Part shown: one piece after another, positions 39,118 to 47,814 of the stretch | How positions within the stretch are numbered: position 1 is the first letter of the stretch | Layout of the letters: each line of letters starts with the position of its first letter | Source of the DNA: Polaromonas jejuensis NBRC 106434 | Lineage (GTDB): Bacteria > Pseudomonadota > Gammaproteobacteria > Burkholderiales > Burkholderiaceae_C | Assembly (NCBI RefSeq): GCF_001598235.1 | Contig: NZ_BCYO01000025.1 | Location: forward strand, 1-58,249 | DNA: 58,249 nucleotides | Reading direction: 5' to 3' | Translations under genes and position numbers: made by a program | The notes under the pieces: generated by a model | Database searches by the model: none | What the model was told of the DNA's origin: nothing | What the model saw: only the letters and a program-made list of their open reading frames with translations

Positions 39118-40557
39118 ATGACCACTTCCATGACTGCTTACCCGTCCCATTACATCAACGGCCAATGGGTCAAGGCCCAATCGTCTGAAATCCTGCCGGT
39201 GTACGACTCCAGTACGGAAGCCCTGATGGCCACGGTGCCCGCCGGGACCGTGTCTGAAGCGCAAGCCGCCGTGCGTGCGGCACGTGCGGCATTTGACGGC
39301 TGGGCTGCGTTGCCGGTTGAGACCCGCGCGGCTTTTCTTGACAAGGTCGCCGCCGGCATCAAGGCCCGTACCGAAGACCTGGCGCTGGCCATTGCGCGTG
39401 AAGTAGGCATGCCGCTGAAGATGGCGCGTGCCGTGCAGGTCGGCGGCCCGGCCTGGCACTGGGGCAACTTTGCCAAGGTGGCGCGCCAGTTTGAATGGGA
39501 AAAGAAAGTCGGCAACTCCCTGGTGGTGCGTGAGCCGATTGGTGTGGTGGGTTGCATCACGCCGTGGAATTTCCCGCTCAGCCAGATCACGCTCAAGATT
39601 GCGCCGGCCATGGTGGCCGGTTGCACCGTGGTGCTCAAGCCCAGCGAAATTGCGCCGGTCAACGCCATGATTTTGGCCGAAATCATTCATGAAGCCGGCC
39701 TGCCGCCCGGCGTGTTCAACCTGGTCAATGGGCTTGGCCCGGTAGTCGGCGAGGTATTGGCCACCCATCCCGAGGTGGACATGCTGAGCTTCACCGGCTC
39801 GACGCGTGCGGGCAAGCGGGTGAGCGAACTGGCCAGCCAGTCCGTTAAACGCGTGGCGCTCGAATTGGGAGGCAAGTCGGCCAGCGTGATTCTGGAGGAT
39901 GCCAATCTCGAAGCCGCCGTCAGGGGCACGGTGTCCGCCTGCATGCTCAACAGCGGGCAGACCTGCTCGGCCCATACGCGCATGCTGGTGCCGGCCAGCC
40001 GCTACGAGGAGGCCAAGGCGTTGGCGCAAGCCGCCATTGCCAAATTCAGCATCGGCCCCAGCCTGGACGAGACCAGCAAACTGGGCCCCCTGGTGAGTGC
40101 CGCACAGCGTGACCGTGTGCTCGATTTCATCCGCACCGGCATCGAAGAGGGGGCCGACGTGATTGCCGGCGGCGCGCAAGCCCCCGCGATGGAAAAGGGC
40201 TACTTCGTGCAGCCCACGATTTTGGGCATCAAGGCCACCGATACGCTGGCGCAGGAAGAAATTTTTGGTCCGGTGCTGGTGATCATTTCCTACCAGGATG
40301 AGGAAGAGGCCGTGGCCATCGCCAACAGCACGATTTACGGCCTGGGCGGTGCGGTCTGGAGCGGCACGGACGAGCATGCGGTGAAAGTGGCGCGCCGCAT
40401 TCGCACCGGGCAGGTGGACATCAATGGCGGCCCGTTCAACGGCCAGGCGCCGTTTGGAGGGTATAAGCAATCGGGCAATGGGCGCGAGAATGGCGTTTAC
40501 GGTTTCGAAGAGTTCCTGGAATTCAAGTCGCTGCAATTCAAGCCGGCCGCCAGCTGA
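39118..40557 (+). CDS. NAD(P)-dependent aldehyde dehydrogenase
   Basis: 479 residues, typical class I/II ALDH. It oxidises an aldehyde to the acid; substrate not predictable. Motifs: ITPWNFPLSQ, KPSEIAP for cofactor binding, FTGSTRAGK, general-base Glu in LELGGKS, nucleophile Cys in NSGQTCSA, EEIFGPVL and PFGGYKQSGNGRE. Preceded by about 290 bases of lower GC with no gene, which may hold its promoter. A second ATG at 39130 could also start it; neither has a strong ribosome-binding site. Confidence 0.93.
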   Translation: MTTSMTAYPSHYINGQWVKAQSSEILPVYDSSTEALMATVPAGTVSEAQAAVRAARAAFDGWAALPVETRAAFLDKVAAGIKARTEDLALAIAREVGMPLKMARAVQVGGPAWHWGNFAKVARQFEWEKKVGNSLVVREPIGVVGCITPWNFPLSQITLKIAPAMVAGCTVVLKPSEIAPVNAMILAEIIHEAGLPPGVFNLVNGLGPVVGEVLATHPEVDMLSFTGSTRAGKRVSELASQSVKRVALELGGKSASVILEDANLEAAVRGTVSACMLNSGQTCSAHTRMLVPASRYEEAKALAQAAIAKFSIGPSLDETSKLGPLVSAAQRDRVLDFIRTGIEEGADVIAGGAQAPAMEKGYFVQPTILGIKATDTLAQEEIFGPVLVIISYQDEEEAVAIANSTIYGLGGAVWSGTDEHAVKVARRIRTGQVDINGGPFNGQAPFGGYKQSGNGRENGVYGFEEFLEFKSLQFKPAAS

Positions 40558-40671
40558 TGCCAGCGGCGTCTGACCGGTGCATAGGGCTGAACCTGTGTTG
40601 TGAGTGCTTATGGTTTATGAGGCCTGTGTTTTAATCAGCCAAAACAACTACAGGCAACAGCAACTTTTCCC

Positions 40672-41625
40672 ATGGCAGAAGTTACCGTCGTTTTTGCCGA
40701 TCTCACAGGTAGCACCGGGGTTTTTGAATCACTGGGCAACGCCAAGGCAACCAGGGCCGTCACGCGGCTGACCGAATGGATTGGCAAGGTTTGTGATGCC
40801 CGCGGCGGGCGTGTCGTGAAAAACCTGGGCGACGGCGTGCTCGTCATGTTCGCCCAGAACAGCAGCGCCATTGAGGCCGTGACCGAACTTCAGCGGGTGC
40901 ATCAGGAGCGCATCCGCAGCTGGCCGGAGCCGCTCAAAATGCGGCTCAAGGTGGGCATGGCGCGTGGCGAGGTGGTCGAGCAAGGCGGCGACTGCTTTGG
41001 CGATGCGGTCAATCTGGCGTCCCGCCTGAGTGATTTGTCCGGCCCCGGCCAGATTTTCGCGACCGAGGTGGTCATTGCTCAGCTCGAACCGGATAGTGCG
41101 GTGCGGTTCCGTGCCTTGGGCGCCATGGATATACGTGGCCGCAGCGAGCCCTGCCTGGTGCACCGCATCGAGTGGCAAAACGAAGTGCTGTCGGAGTTTT
41201 TCACCATGCCCGCCCATTTGCCGGCGCCTTCTTTGGCCCGGCCGGCGGCTATCGAACTGTCCCGGCTGGATGCCCGTGCGGCGTTTGCCTCGACCCAGCT
41301 GCCCATTGTTCTGGGCCGCAACTCCGAATCGCAATTTCTTGTGCAAGACCCGCGGGTCTCGCGCCAGCACGCCCAAATCGAATGGCGCGCGGGCACGTTT
41401 TACCTGCACGATCTCAGCAGTTACGGCACCTGGGTCCGATTTACCGACAACCCGGCCGTTGTGGGGCTGCGGCGGCAGGAGTGCGCCTTGCTGCTTGAAG
41501 GTGAAATGGCGCTGGGTGCGTCCTTTGACGACCTTAATGCGCCCATTGTCCGCTTCAAATTTACCGCCGGCGTGCCGGGCCAGTCCGTTCATGGCGCCCG
41601 CGCCTTGGGCGAAGTGCTGCGGTAA
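40672..41625 (+). CDS. Class III adenylate/guanylate cyclase domain fused to an FHA domain
   Basis: 317 residues. The cyclase domain (1-165) has the metal-binding aspartates in VVFADLTGSTGVF and KNLGDGVLVMF, and the DCFGDAVNLASRLSDL segment with the transition-state Asn. The C-terminal FHA domain (about 205-295) has PIVLGRNSESQFLVQDPRVSRQHAQIEW and SSYGTW, the standard phosphothreonine-binding residues (R, S, H, N/G). It would make a cyclic nucleotide in response to, or in complex with, a phosphorylated partner. No kinase gene is adjacent. The penicillin acylase gene follows 67 bases later. Confidence 0.88.
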   Translation: MAEVTVVFADLTGSTGVFESLGNAKATRAVTRLTEWIGKVCDARGGRVVKNLGDGVLVMFAQNSSAIEAVTELQRVHQERIRSWPEPLKMRLKVGMARGEVVEQGGDCFGDAVNLASRLSDLSGPGQIFATEVVIAQLEPDSAVRFRALGAMDIRGRSEPCLVHRIEWQNEVLSEFFTMPAHLPAPSLARPAAIELSRLDARAAFASTQLPIVLGRNSESQFLVQDPRVSRQHAQIEWRAGTFYLHDLSSYGTWVRFTDNPAVVGLRRQECALLLEGEMALGASFDDLNAPIVRFKFTAGVPGQSVHGARALGEVLR

Positions 41626-41692
41626 GCATCGGGTTTGGAGGCTGTTGGCGCAGCGCTGACCGCTGGCGTCTCATTCATCAGGAAAAACAAGC

Positions 41693-44245
41693 TTGATCTG
41701 GTTCAAACGCATTGCCGCAGCGCTGTTGCTGATCATGCTGATCATCGCGGCCGCCGTGGGCATCTATGTTTACCGGGCTTTTCCGGCGCTGGACGGTGAA
41801 CTTCAGGCGCCCGGCCTCCAGGGCCCCGTGACAGTGGCGCGCGACCTGGCCGATGTGACCCACATCAAGGCCGCATCGCCGCGCGATGCCTGGTTTTCTT
41901 TGGGCTATGTGCATGCGCAGGAACGCGGCTGGCAGCTGGAGTTCAATCGCCGCGTGATGCATGGCGAGCTGTCGGAGGCCCTGGGCCCGGCCACGCTGGA
42001 AACCGACAAGCTGATGCGCGCGCTGGGCATCATGCGTGCGGCCGAGCGCCAGTGGCAGGGCCTGCCGGCCGAGGGGCGCAATGCCATGCAGGCCTACAGC
42101 GAGGGCGTGAATGCGTTTTATGCCAGCGCGTCGCAAGCGCTGTCGCCCGAATTCCACATTCTGGGCATTCAGCCCGGCGGCAGTTCGGGCAATGCCTGGT
42201 CGCCCATCGACTGCCTGGGCTGGTCGCTGATGATGGCCCTCGATCTGGGGGGCAACTGGGGCACCGAATTTGCGCGCCTGTCGGCGGCCAGGGTCTTGGG
42301 AACCAGCCAGCTCTGGCAGCTCTTTCCGCCTTACCCCGGCGAGCAGCCGGCTTCCCGTGTGGATTTCTCCAGGCTTTATGCCAGCCTGGGGGTGTACCGG
42401 AGCGACTTGCCAGCCGCTACCAAAACAATAGCAGCTTCCGTCCATTCCTCTTGGGCTGGAGACCTGTTTGATAAAGAATCATCGGCAAAATTGGCAAGCG
42501 CCCTGGCCTCGGGCATCAATGACTGGGCCGCCGGGCTGGGCCAGGTCGATGGCAAGGGTTCAAACAACTGGGTCGTGGCCGGCACGCACAGCCGCAGCGG
42601 CAAGCCGCTGCTTGCCAACGACCCCCATCTGGGACTGTCGGCGCCAGCGATCTGGTACTTTGCCCGCCTGCAGGCGCCCGCCGGCAGTGCGAGCACCGGG
42701 CTCGACGTCATGGGGGCCACCTTGCCCGGCCTGCCGTTCGTGGTGCTGGGGCGTACCCGCCAGGCGGCCTGGGGTTTTACCAATACCAATCCGGATGTGC
42801 AGGACTTGTACCTGGAGCAACTCAACCCGGCCAATCCGCAGCAGTATCGGCTTCCCGGCGCGGATGCCGGCAGCCAACCGGTCTGGGAAAACTTCAAGAC
42901 CCGCCAGGAAGTCATCAAGGTGAAGGGCCAGCCTGCGCTGGCTGTGCTGCTCCGGGAAAGCCGCCACGGGCCGGTGCTCAGCGATGTCCAGAAGTCGCAT
43001 GCGGACCTGCTGGATCTCCGCAAATACGTGGTGGCGCTGCGTTGGAGTGCGCTGGACGCCGACAACCAGACCGTGCTGGCCGGGCTCAGGGCGAATCAGG
43101 CACAGTCCGCCGAGGACCTGGTGGCCGCGTTTGCAGCCTACCATTCGCCCATGCAAAACGTGGTGATGGCCGACGTGGCCGGCCATACGGCTTTCAAGGC
43201 CGCCGGGAAAATCCCGCTGCGCCAGGCGGACAACGATATTCGGGGCGTTGCCCCTTCACCCGGCTGGGATGCCCGCTACGACTGGGCCGGCTGGGTGCCT
43301 TATGCGCAAACGCCGCAAAGCGATGCGGCCGCCATTGAGCGCAAAGGCTGGCTGGCCACGGCCAACCAGCGCATCACGCCGCCGGACTACCCCATTTTCA
43401 TGGGGCAGGACTGGACCGTGCCCTATCGGCATGACCGCATTGAGCAATTGCTCGCAGCCACGCCCAAGCACGACATGGGTTCCATGCAAAAAATCCAGGG
43501 TGACCAGCTGTCGGCGGCAACGCTGCGTTTGCTGCCATTCCTGAATCAGGCCTTGCTGTCATCGCCCACCCATCCACTGGCCTGTGCCGCCCGGCGTGCG
43601 ATGGCCGGCTTTGACGGCACCATGCGGGCCGACCTCGCAGCGCCGCTGATATTTGCGGCTTGGGTGGACGAACTCACTCGCGGCGTCATCGGCGGCAAGC
43701 TGGGCGACGCCACTTTCAAGGCCCTGTACGGCAAACGCCATTTCAGAAGCACCATCGAAGGCATCATGGAACGCAACGATGCCGGCTGGTGCGGTGCGGC
43801 CGGCTGCCTTGCCCCATCCGCCGCGGCGCTTGACCGGGCGCTCACCCGTCTGCAGGCCGCCTATGGGGCAGACCTCAGCCAGTGGTCGTGGGGCAGGGCG
43901 CATGTCGCCCTGTCGGCGCACAAACCGTTTGCCAATGTGCCCTGGCTGGCGCGCTGGTTCGATGTGCGCGTTCCCAGCGGCGGCGACACCTTTACGATCA
44001 ATGTGGGCCAGTACTGGGACAACGGCGATCAAGCGCCTTTTGTCAACCGGCAAGCGGCATCCCTGCGCGCTGTTTACGACCTGGGCGATCTGGAAAACTC
44101 CCGTTTTATTTTCCAGACCGGCCAGAGCGGGCTGGTGTTTTCCAGCCGCTACCGCGATATGCAGGACAACTGGGTGGCGATTGAATACCGGCCTTTGCAG
44201 ATGAATCCAGCGCAATTCACGCATCTGCTTACGCTCAGGCCCTGA
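41693..44245 (+). CDS. Penicillin acylase-family Ntn hydrolase with in-frame repeat
   Basis: 850 residues with a TTG start, supported by AGGAAAA 8 bases upstream and an immediate N-terminal anchor (IAAALLLIMLIIAAAVGIYV). Peptidase S45: the alpha-chain has YVHAQERGWQLEF; autocleavage occurs before S290 in KGSNNWVVAG, then HLGLSAPAIWY follows, and RESRHGPVLSD and YHSPMQNVVMAD belong to the beta-chain. Likely substrates are amides such as acyl-homoserine lactones or beta-lactams; none is proven. Residues about 242-260 (A-T-K-T-I-A-A-S) come from copy I of the dispersed element, in the alpha-chain/spacer zone near the processing site. Confidence 0.9.
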   Translation: MIWFKRIAAALLLIMLIIAAAVGIYVYRAFPALDGELQAPGLQGPVTVARDLADVTHIKAASPRDAWFSLGYVHAQERGWQLEFNRRVMHGELSEALGPATLETDKLMRALGIMRAAERQWQGLPAEGRNAMQAYSEGVNAFYASASQALSPEFHILGIQPGGSSGNAWSPIDCLGWSLMMALDLGGNWGTEFARLSAARVLGTSQLWQLFPPYPGEQPASRVDFSRLYASLGVYRSDLPAATKTIAASVHSSWAGDLFDKESSAKLASALASGINDWAAGLGQVDGKGSNNWVVAGTHSRSGKPLLANDPHLGLSAPAIWYFARLQAPAGSASTGLDVMGATLPGLPFVVLGRTRQAAWGFTNTNPDVQDLYLEQLNPANPQQYRLPGADAGSQPVWENFKTRQEVIKVKGQPALAVLLRESRHGPVLSDVQKSHADLLDLRKYVVALRWSALDADNQTVLAGLRANQAQSAEDLVAAFAAYHSPMQNVVMADVAGHTAFKAAGKIPLRQADNDIRGVAPSPGWDARYDWAGWVPYAQTPQSDAAAIERKGWLATANQRITPPDYPIFMGQDWTVPYRHDRIEQLLAATPKHDMGSMQKIQGDQLSAATLRLLPFLNQALLSSPTHPLACAARRAMAGFDGTMRADLAAPLIFAAWVDELTRGVIGGKLGDATFKALYGKRHFRSTIEGIMERNDAGWCGAAGCLAPSAAALDRALTRLQAAYGADLSQWSWGRAHVALSAHKPFANVPWLARWFDVRVPSGGDTFTINVGQYWDNGDQAPFVNRQAASLRAVYDLGDLENSRFIFQTGQSGLVFSSRYRDMQDNWVAIEYRPLQMNPAQFTHLLTLRP
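42415..42472 (+). repeat. 58-nt dispersed element, copy I (in coding sequence)
   Basis: CGCTACCAAAACAATAGC (1-18), GGGCTGGAGACC at 39-50 and TTTGAT at 53-58; GCGC at 24-27 is changed to CCGT. It is translated as A-T-K-T-I-A-A-S in the penicillin acylase gene, in the same frame as copies F and H. Confidence 0.78.
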
Positions 44246-44307
44246 ACGCGGCCCTTGCTGCTGAGACGTGTTGGCCCTGCGCAAGCGGCAGCATTTTTGC
44301 GGCGAAT

Positions 44308-46482
44308 TCAAGCCGGGATGGCGTCAATATGGAGTCGCTCCCAATGGCGGTGCTGGGCGATGGCGGCCTGGAAGTCCTGCGTCACCTGGCCATCCAGTAC
44401 CTTGCGCGATTCGGCAATGATGACGCCGGGTGTCGGCATGGCCACCAGGTCCGGATTTTTGCCGTGGCTGAAGCCCAGCGTGCCGAGCAACTGCGCGCCC
44501 TCATTCACGGCACAAATGGTCTTGCAGTGTTTGTAGGCTTCCAGCACGAAGTGAACGGCTTCGCCGAGCCCGCAGAGCGCCGCGGCACTGGGGGCTCCAC
44601 CGGGAATCAGCACGGCATCAAACATCACCGAGGGCATGGTGGCAAAGGTATGCTCCACGACCAGTTGCCGGCCACCGGACGTGCTCACGGTGCCCAAGTG
44701 TGATGATAGAATTTTGCACACCGCGCCGGCCTCGCTCAGGTCTTTCTGGATGCGCCGCACGGTGGCGGCTTCCACCCCGTCGGCCACAAGAATGGCAATT
44801 TTGCGTGTTTTGACGCTGCCACCGGGTTGGTTCGTCATGCGCAAGGACGGATCTTCGTCCACCTTGCGGGGAATGCGGAATTCGCGAAAGCCGAGCCGGC
44901 CTGCGGCCGCTTTTGGGTCCGGGGCCTGGATGCCCAGCGGGGCCGCGACCCGTGCGGCCAGCTTCAGGTCCACATGCGCCAGGTTGTCGACCACGCGCTG
45001 CCGGATTTCCGGCACCTCGACCTTGCACAGCTCAAACCTGAAGGCTGCGACGATATGCTCTTTTTCGGCTGCGCTCTGGCTGCTCCAGAACAGCGTGGCC
45101 TGGGAAAAATGATCGTCAAACGAGGGACTGCGCCCACGGATTTTCGGCGACGCCATGGGCTCGGCGTGGGACTGAAAGCCTTGCGCCGCACCATCCACCC
45201 GGAACTCCATGCCATTGCCCAGTGTGTTGGGTTCATAAGCCGCACGCCCCTTGCTGATGGTCTGGCGGTGCATGCCGTCCCTCTGGAAGTTGTGCATGGG
45301 GCAGACACTGCGGTTGATCGGGATTTCATGGAAGTTGGCGCCTCCCAGTCGCGACAGCTGGGCATCTGTATAGGCTAACAGGCGGCCCTGCAGCAGCGGG
45401 TCGTTTGAAAAATCGATGCCAGGCACCAGATGGCCCGGGTGAAAAGCCACCTGTTCGGTTTCGGCAAAAAAATTGTCCGGGTTGCGGTTCAGCACCAGCT
45501 TGCCGATGATTTGTACGGGCACCTGTGCTTCGGGAATCAGCTTGGTCGGATCCAGAATGTCAAAGCCCAGCTCGTCCTCCTTGCCGGCGTCCACGATCTG
45601 CACGCCCAGCTCCCATTCAGGGAAATTGCCGCTTTCGATGGCATCCCAAAGGTCGCGCCGGTGAAAGTCGGGGTCCTTACCGGCAATTTTTTGGGCCTCA
45701 TCCCAGGCCAGGCCATGCACGCCCAGCTTGGGTTTCCAGTGAAACTTCACGAAGCAACTGCTACCGCGCGCGTTGACGAAACGAAACGCGTGAACGCCAA
45801 ACCCTTCCATCATTCGCAGGCTGCGCGGCAACGCGCGGTCGGACATGGTCCACATCAGCATGTGCGTGGTTTCAGGCATCAGCGAGGCGAAGTCCCAAAA
45901 CGTGTCATGGGCACTGGCCGCCTGCGGCATGTCATGGTGTGGCTCCGGCTTGAGCGCATGGATCAGGTCCGGAAATTTGATGGCATCCTGAATGAAGAAG
46001 ACCGGCATGTTGTTGCCCACCAGGTCGTAGTTGCCTTCCGGGGTGTAAAACTTGACGGCAAAGCCCCGCACATCGCGCACGGTGTCCGCGGACCCGCGGG
46101 CGCCCGCCAAGGTGGAAAACCGCACAAACACGGGCGTTTCGATGTCCGGGTCCTGGAGAAACGCCGCGCTGGTGTACTGCACCATCGACCGGTAAACCTC
46201 GAAATAACCGTGTGCCGCGCAACCGCGTGCGTTCACCGCACGCTCGGGAATACGTTCATGGGCAAAGTGGGTTATTTTCTCGCGGAGGATGAAGTCTTCT
46301 GAAAGGTTGGGGCCACGCGCGCCGGCCTTTAGTGAATTGTGGTTGTCCGGAATTTGCACGCCCTGACTGGTCGTCAACACATGCGTCGTACCGGCTGTGA
46401 AAGCTTCGAGCTGCTCCTGCTTGTCTTTGGCGCGGTCGCCGTGCCCGGTGGATCTGGCGACCCTGCGCTTGGATAAGGGCAT
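44308..46482 (-). CDS. katE: Large-subunit catalase (HPII type)
   Basis: 724 residues. Start at 46482 follows AAGGAATT; the longer frame lacks one. The catalase core has the distal His region [38 protein letters not shown], and the proximal Tyr in [14 protein letters not shown]. The C-terminal flavodoxin/DJ-1-like domain of clade 2 catalases begins [17 protein letters not shown] and contains [12 protein letters not shown]. It destroys hydrogen peroxide, typically in stationary phase. A small membrane protein gene lies 86 bases upstream on the same strand. Confidence 0.95.
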   Translation of the reverse strand: MPLSKRRVARSTGHGDRAKDKQEQLEAFTAGTTHVLTTSQGVQIPDNHNSLKAGARGPNLSEDFILREKITHFAHERIPERAVNARGCAAHGYFEVYRSMVQYTSAAFLQDPDIETPVFVRFSTLAGARGSADTVRDVRGFAVKFYTPEGNYDLVGNNMPVFFIQDAIKFPDLIHALKPEPHHDMPQAASAHDTFWDFASLMPETTHMLMWTMSDRALPRSLRMMEGFGVHAFRFVNARGSSCFVKFHWKPKLGVHGLAWDEAQKIAGKDPDFHRRDLWDAIESGNFPEWELGVQIVDAGKEDELGFDILDPTKLIPEAQVPVQIIGKLVLNRNPDNFFAETEQVAFHPGHLVPGIDFSNDPLLQGRLLAYTDAQLSRLGGANFHEIPINRSVCPMHNFQRDGMHRQTISKGRAAYEPNTLGNGMEFRVDGAAQGFQSHAEPMASPKIRGRSPSFDDHFSQATLFWSSQSAAEKEHIVAAFRFELCKVEVPEIRQRVVDNLAHVDLKLAARVAAPLGIQAPDPKAAAGRLGFREFRIPRKVDEDPSLRMTNQPGGSVKTRKIAILVADGVEAATVRRIQKDLSEAGAVCKILSSHLGTVSTSGGRQLVVEHTFATMPSVMFDAVLIPGGAPSAAALCGLGEAVHFVLEAYKHCKTICAVNEGAQLLGTLGFSHGKNPDLVAMPTPGVIIAESRKVLDGQVTQDFQAAIAQHRHWERLHIDAIPA

Positions 46483-46568
46483 GAAAAATTCCTTGGGTGA
46501 ATGAAGCAACCGTCTTTCAGCCCGGCGCAACTGCCCCGCGAAAGGCCTCCCTAGCGGCACTCAGCGGG

Positions 46569-46841
46569 TCATGAGTCGAGCAGGCTCTCCAGGCCCTTCA
46601 CGGTAACCAATAGTGCCAGTGCGGCAACCGTTCCGGCCAGGAACCAGCCCAGCCATTCCTGCACGAATTGTGCAATGTCGTCTGGCAAAAGCATTGAAAC
46701 CAGAAAGAGTCCCGCCGCCCCAATCAGCGCCGCCAGGAAGATGGCCAGGAAGGCGGTGTTTCGGGGATTGGCGTGAACCCTCCACGCAGCCAGCAGCCCC
46801 GCGGACACGCCCGTCAACAATCCACCACCGATTAACTTCAT
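46569..46841 (-). CDS. Small integral membrane protein
   Basis: 90 residues with about three hydrophobic segments (KLIGGGLLTGVSAGLLAAW, NTAFLAIFLAALIGAAGLFLV, LGWFLAGTVAALALLV). No family recognised. The start at 46841 is fixed by AGGGGAA upstream. It is 86 bases upstream of katE on the same strand, so the two could be co-transcribed in the stress response. Confidence 0.68.
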   Translation of the reverse strand: MKLIGGGLLTGVSAGLLAAWRVHANPRNTAFLAIFLAALIGAAGLFLVSMLLPDDIAQFVQEWLGWFLAGTVAALALLVTVKGLESLLDS

Positions 46842-47194
46842 GATGACTTCCCCTTGGGCCAAGGCTGCTGACCGGTGTATCCCACCATAGTCATTGGCTG
46901 CCGTCAGCCACGTAGCCGGAAGCCGGTGATGTGTGTAGGGGCCGTCTGCTTCTTGCGTAAGACATGGCTGACCAGGAGACGTTATTTGTCTGGTACAGCC
47001 ATGAAAAATGACCGAAGCGAAGTCGGTTTAGCCGCGTCTGGGGGTTAGTCCCCAGGCCGGCGATGGCGCTTCTCCTACATCGGCACACTGCCGCTTCCCG
47101 CAATGACGCTGACTGCCATGGGCTAAATTTTCAGCATGAACTACGAAGTGATTCCCGTCTGCGTCAAGCACCAGCATTTATGGGGCGTGCGGCG
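46842..47194. other. Intergenic stretch without a recognised gene
   Basis: About 350 bases between the small membrane protein and the receiver protein. Short inverted pairs such as GGCTGCCGTCAGCC are present, but no tRNA, repeat copy or convincing open frame. It must hold divergent promoters. Confidence 0.5.
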
Positions 47195-47611
47195 ATGAAA
47201 ATGAGAACCTATCTGGTCGAGGACAACCCGACCATTCGCGAGAACCTGATCAGTACGCTGGAGGAGCTGGCGCCGGTTGAAACCGTGGGCACGGCGGATA
47301 CGGAAGAGGAGGGCGCCACCTGGCTCACGCGCAACACCGGGCAATGGGACTTGGCCATTGTGGATCTGTTTCTAAAAAGTGGCAGTGGTCTGCACGTTCT
47401 GGAAGCCTGCCGCACGCGTGCACCCTTGCAGAAAATAGTCGTCTTCAGCAACTATGCGACCCGCGAAATGCGTTCTCGCTGTGCCCAGTTGGGTTCCGAT
47501 GCGGTTTTCGATAAATCTACCGAAATCGATGCCTTGCTGGCTTATTGCGTCACCCAAAGCCAGGCGCTTGATCCGGATGCGAATCACTCATCTCCCCGTC
47601 AAGGGGGCTGA
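47195..47611 (+). CDS. Stand-alone response-regulator receiver protein
   Basis: 138 residues, receiver domain only. Acidic pair in YLVEDNPTI, phosphoacceptor Asp in LAIVDLFLKSGSGL, Thr/Ser in IVVFSNYA and Lys in AVFDKST. There is no DNA-binding output, so it is CheY/Spo0F-like, acting by protein contact. No kinase lies nearby. Start at 47195 or 47201 gives nearly the same protein; the long upstream frame has no family similarity. Confidence 0.85.
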   Translation: MKMRTYLVEDNPTIRENLISTLEELAPVETVGTADTEEEGATWLTRNTGQWDLAIVDLFLKSGSGLHVLEACRTRAPLQKIVVFSNYATREMRSRCAQLGSDAVFDKSTEIDALLAYCVTQSQALDPDANHSSPRQGG

Positions 47612-47779
47612 TGCATGGCGCACATAACGGTTCGCTTCAACAGCAGCAGCCAGTCAACCTGGGTTCGTCGCCCTTCAATCAAACGGCCAGGCAGGCGCCT
47701 TGCCGCACTCAGTTTTCTTCGAAAAGGGTGCCCTTGCGTTTTCACACAGCCTCCAGCATTTGCGGGTAAAAGCGAGGTT

Positions 47780-47805
47780 CCGTTTTCGCATTGAAGCGAA
47801 AACGG
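47780..47805. repeat. Perfect 10-bp inverted repeat after the receiver gene
   Basis: CCGTTTTCGC and GCGAAAACGG pair around ATTGAA. It lies between the convergent receiver and NRAMP genes and may act as a terminator, though no T-run follows on either strand. Confidence 0.65.
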
Positions 47806-47814
47806 TTCAAAAGC

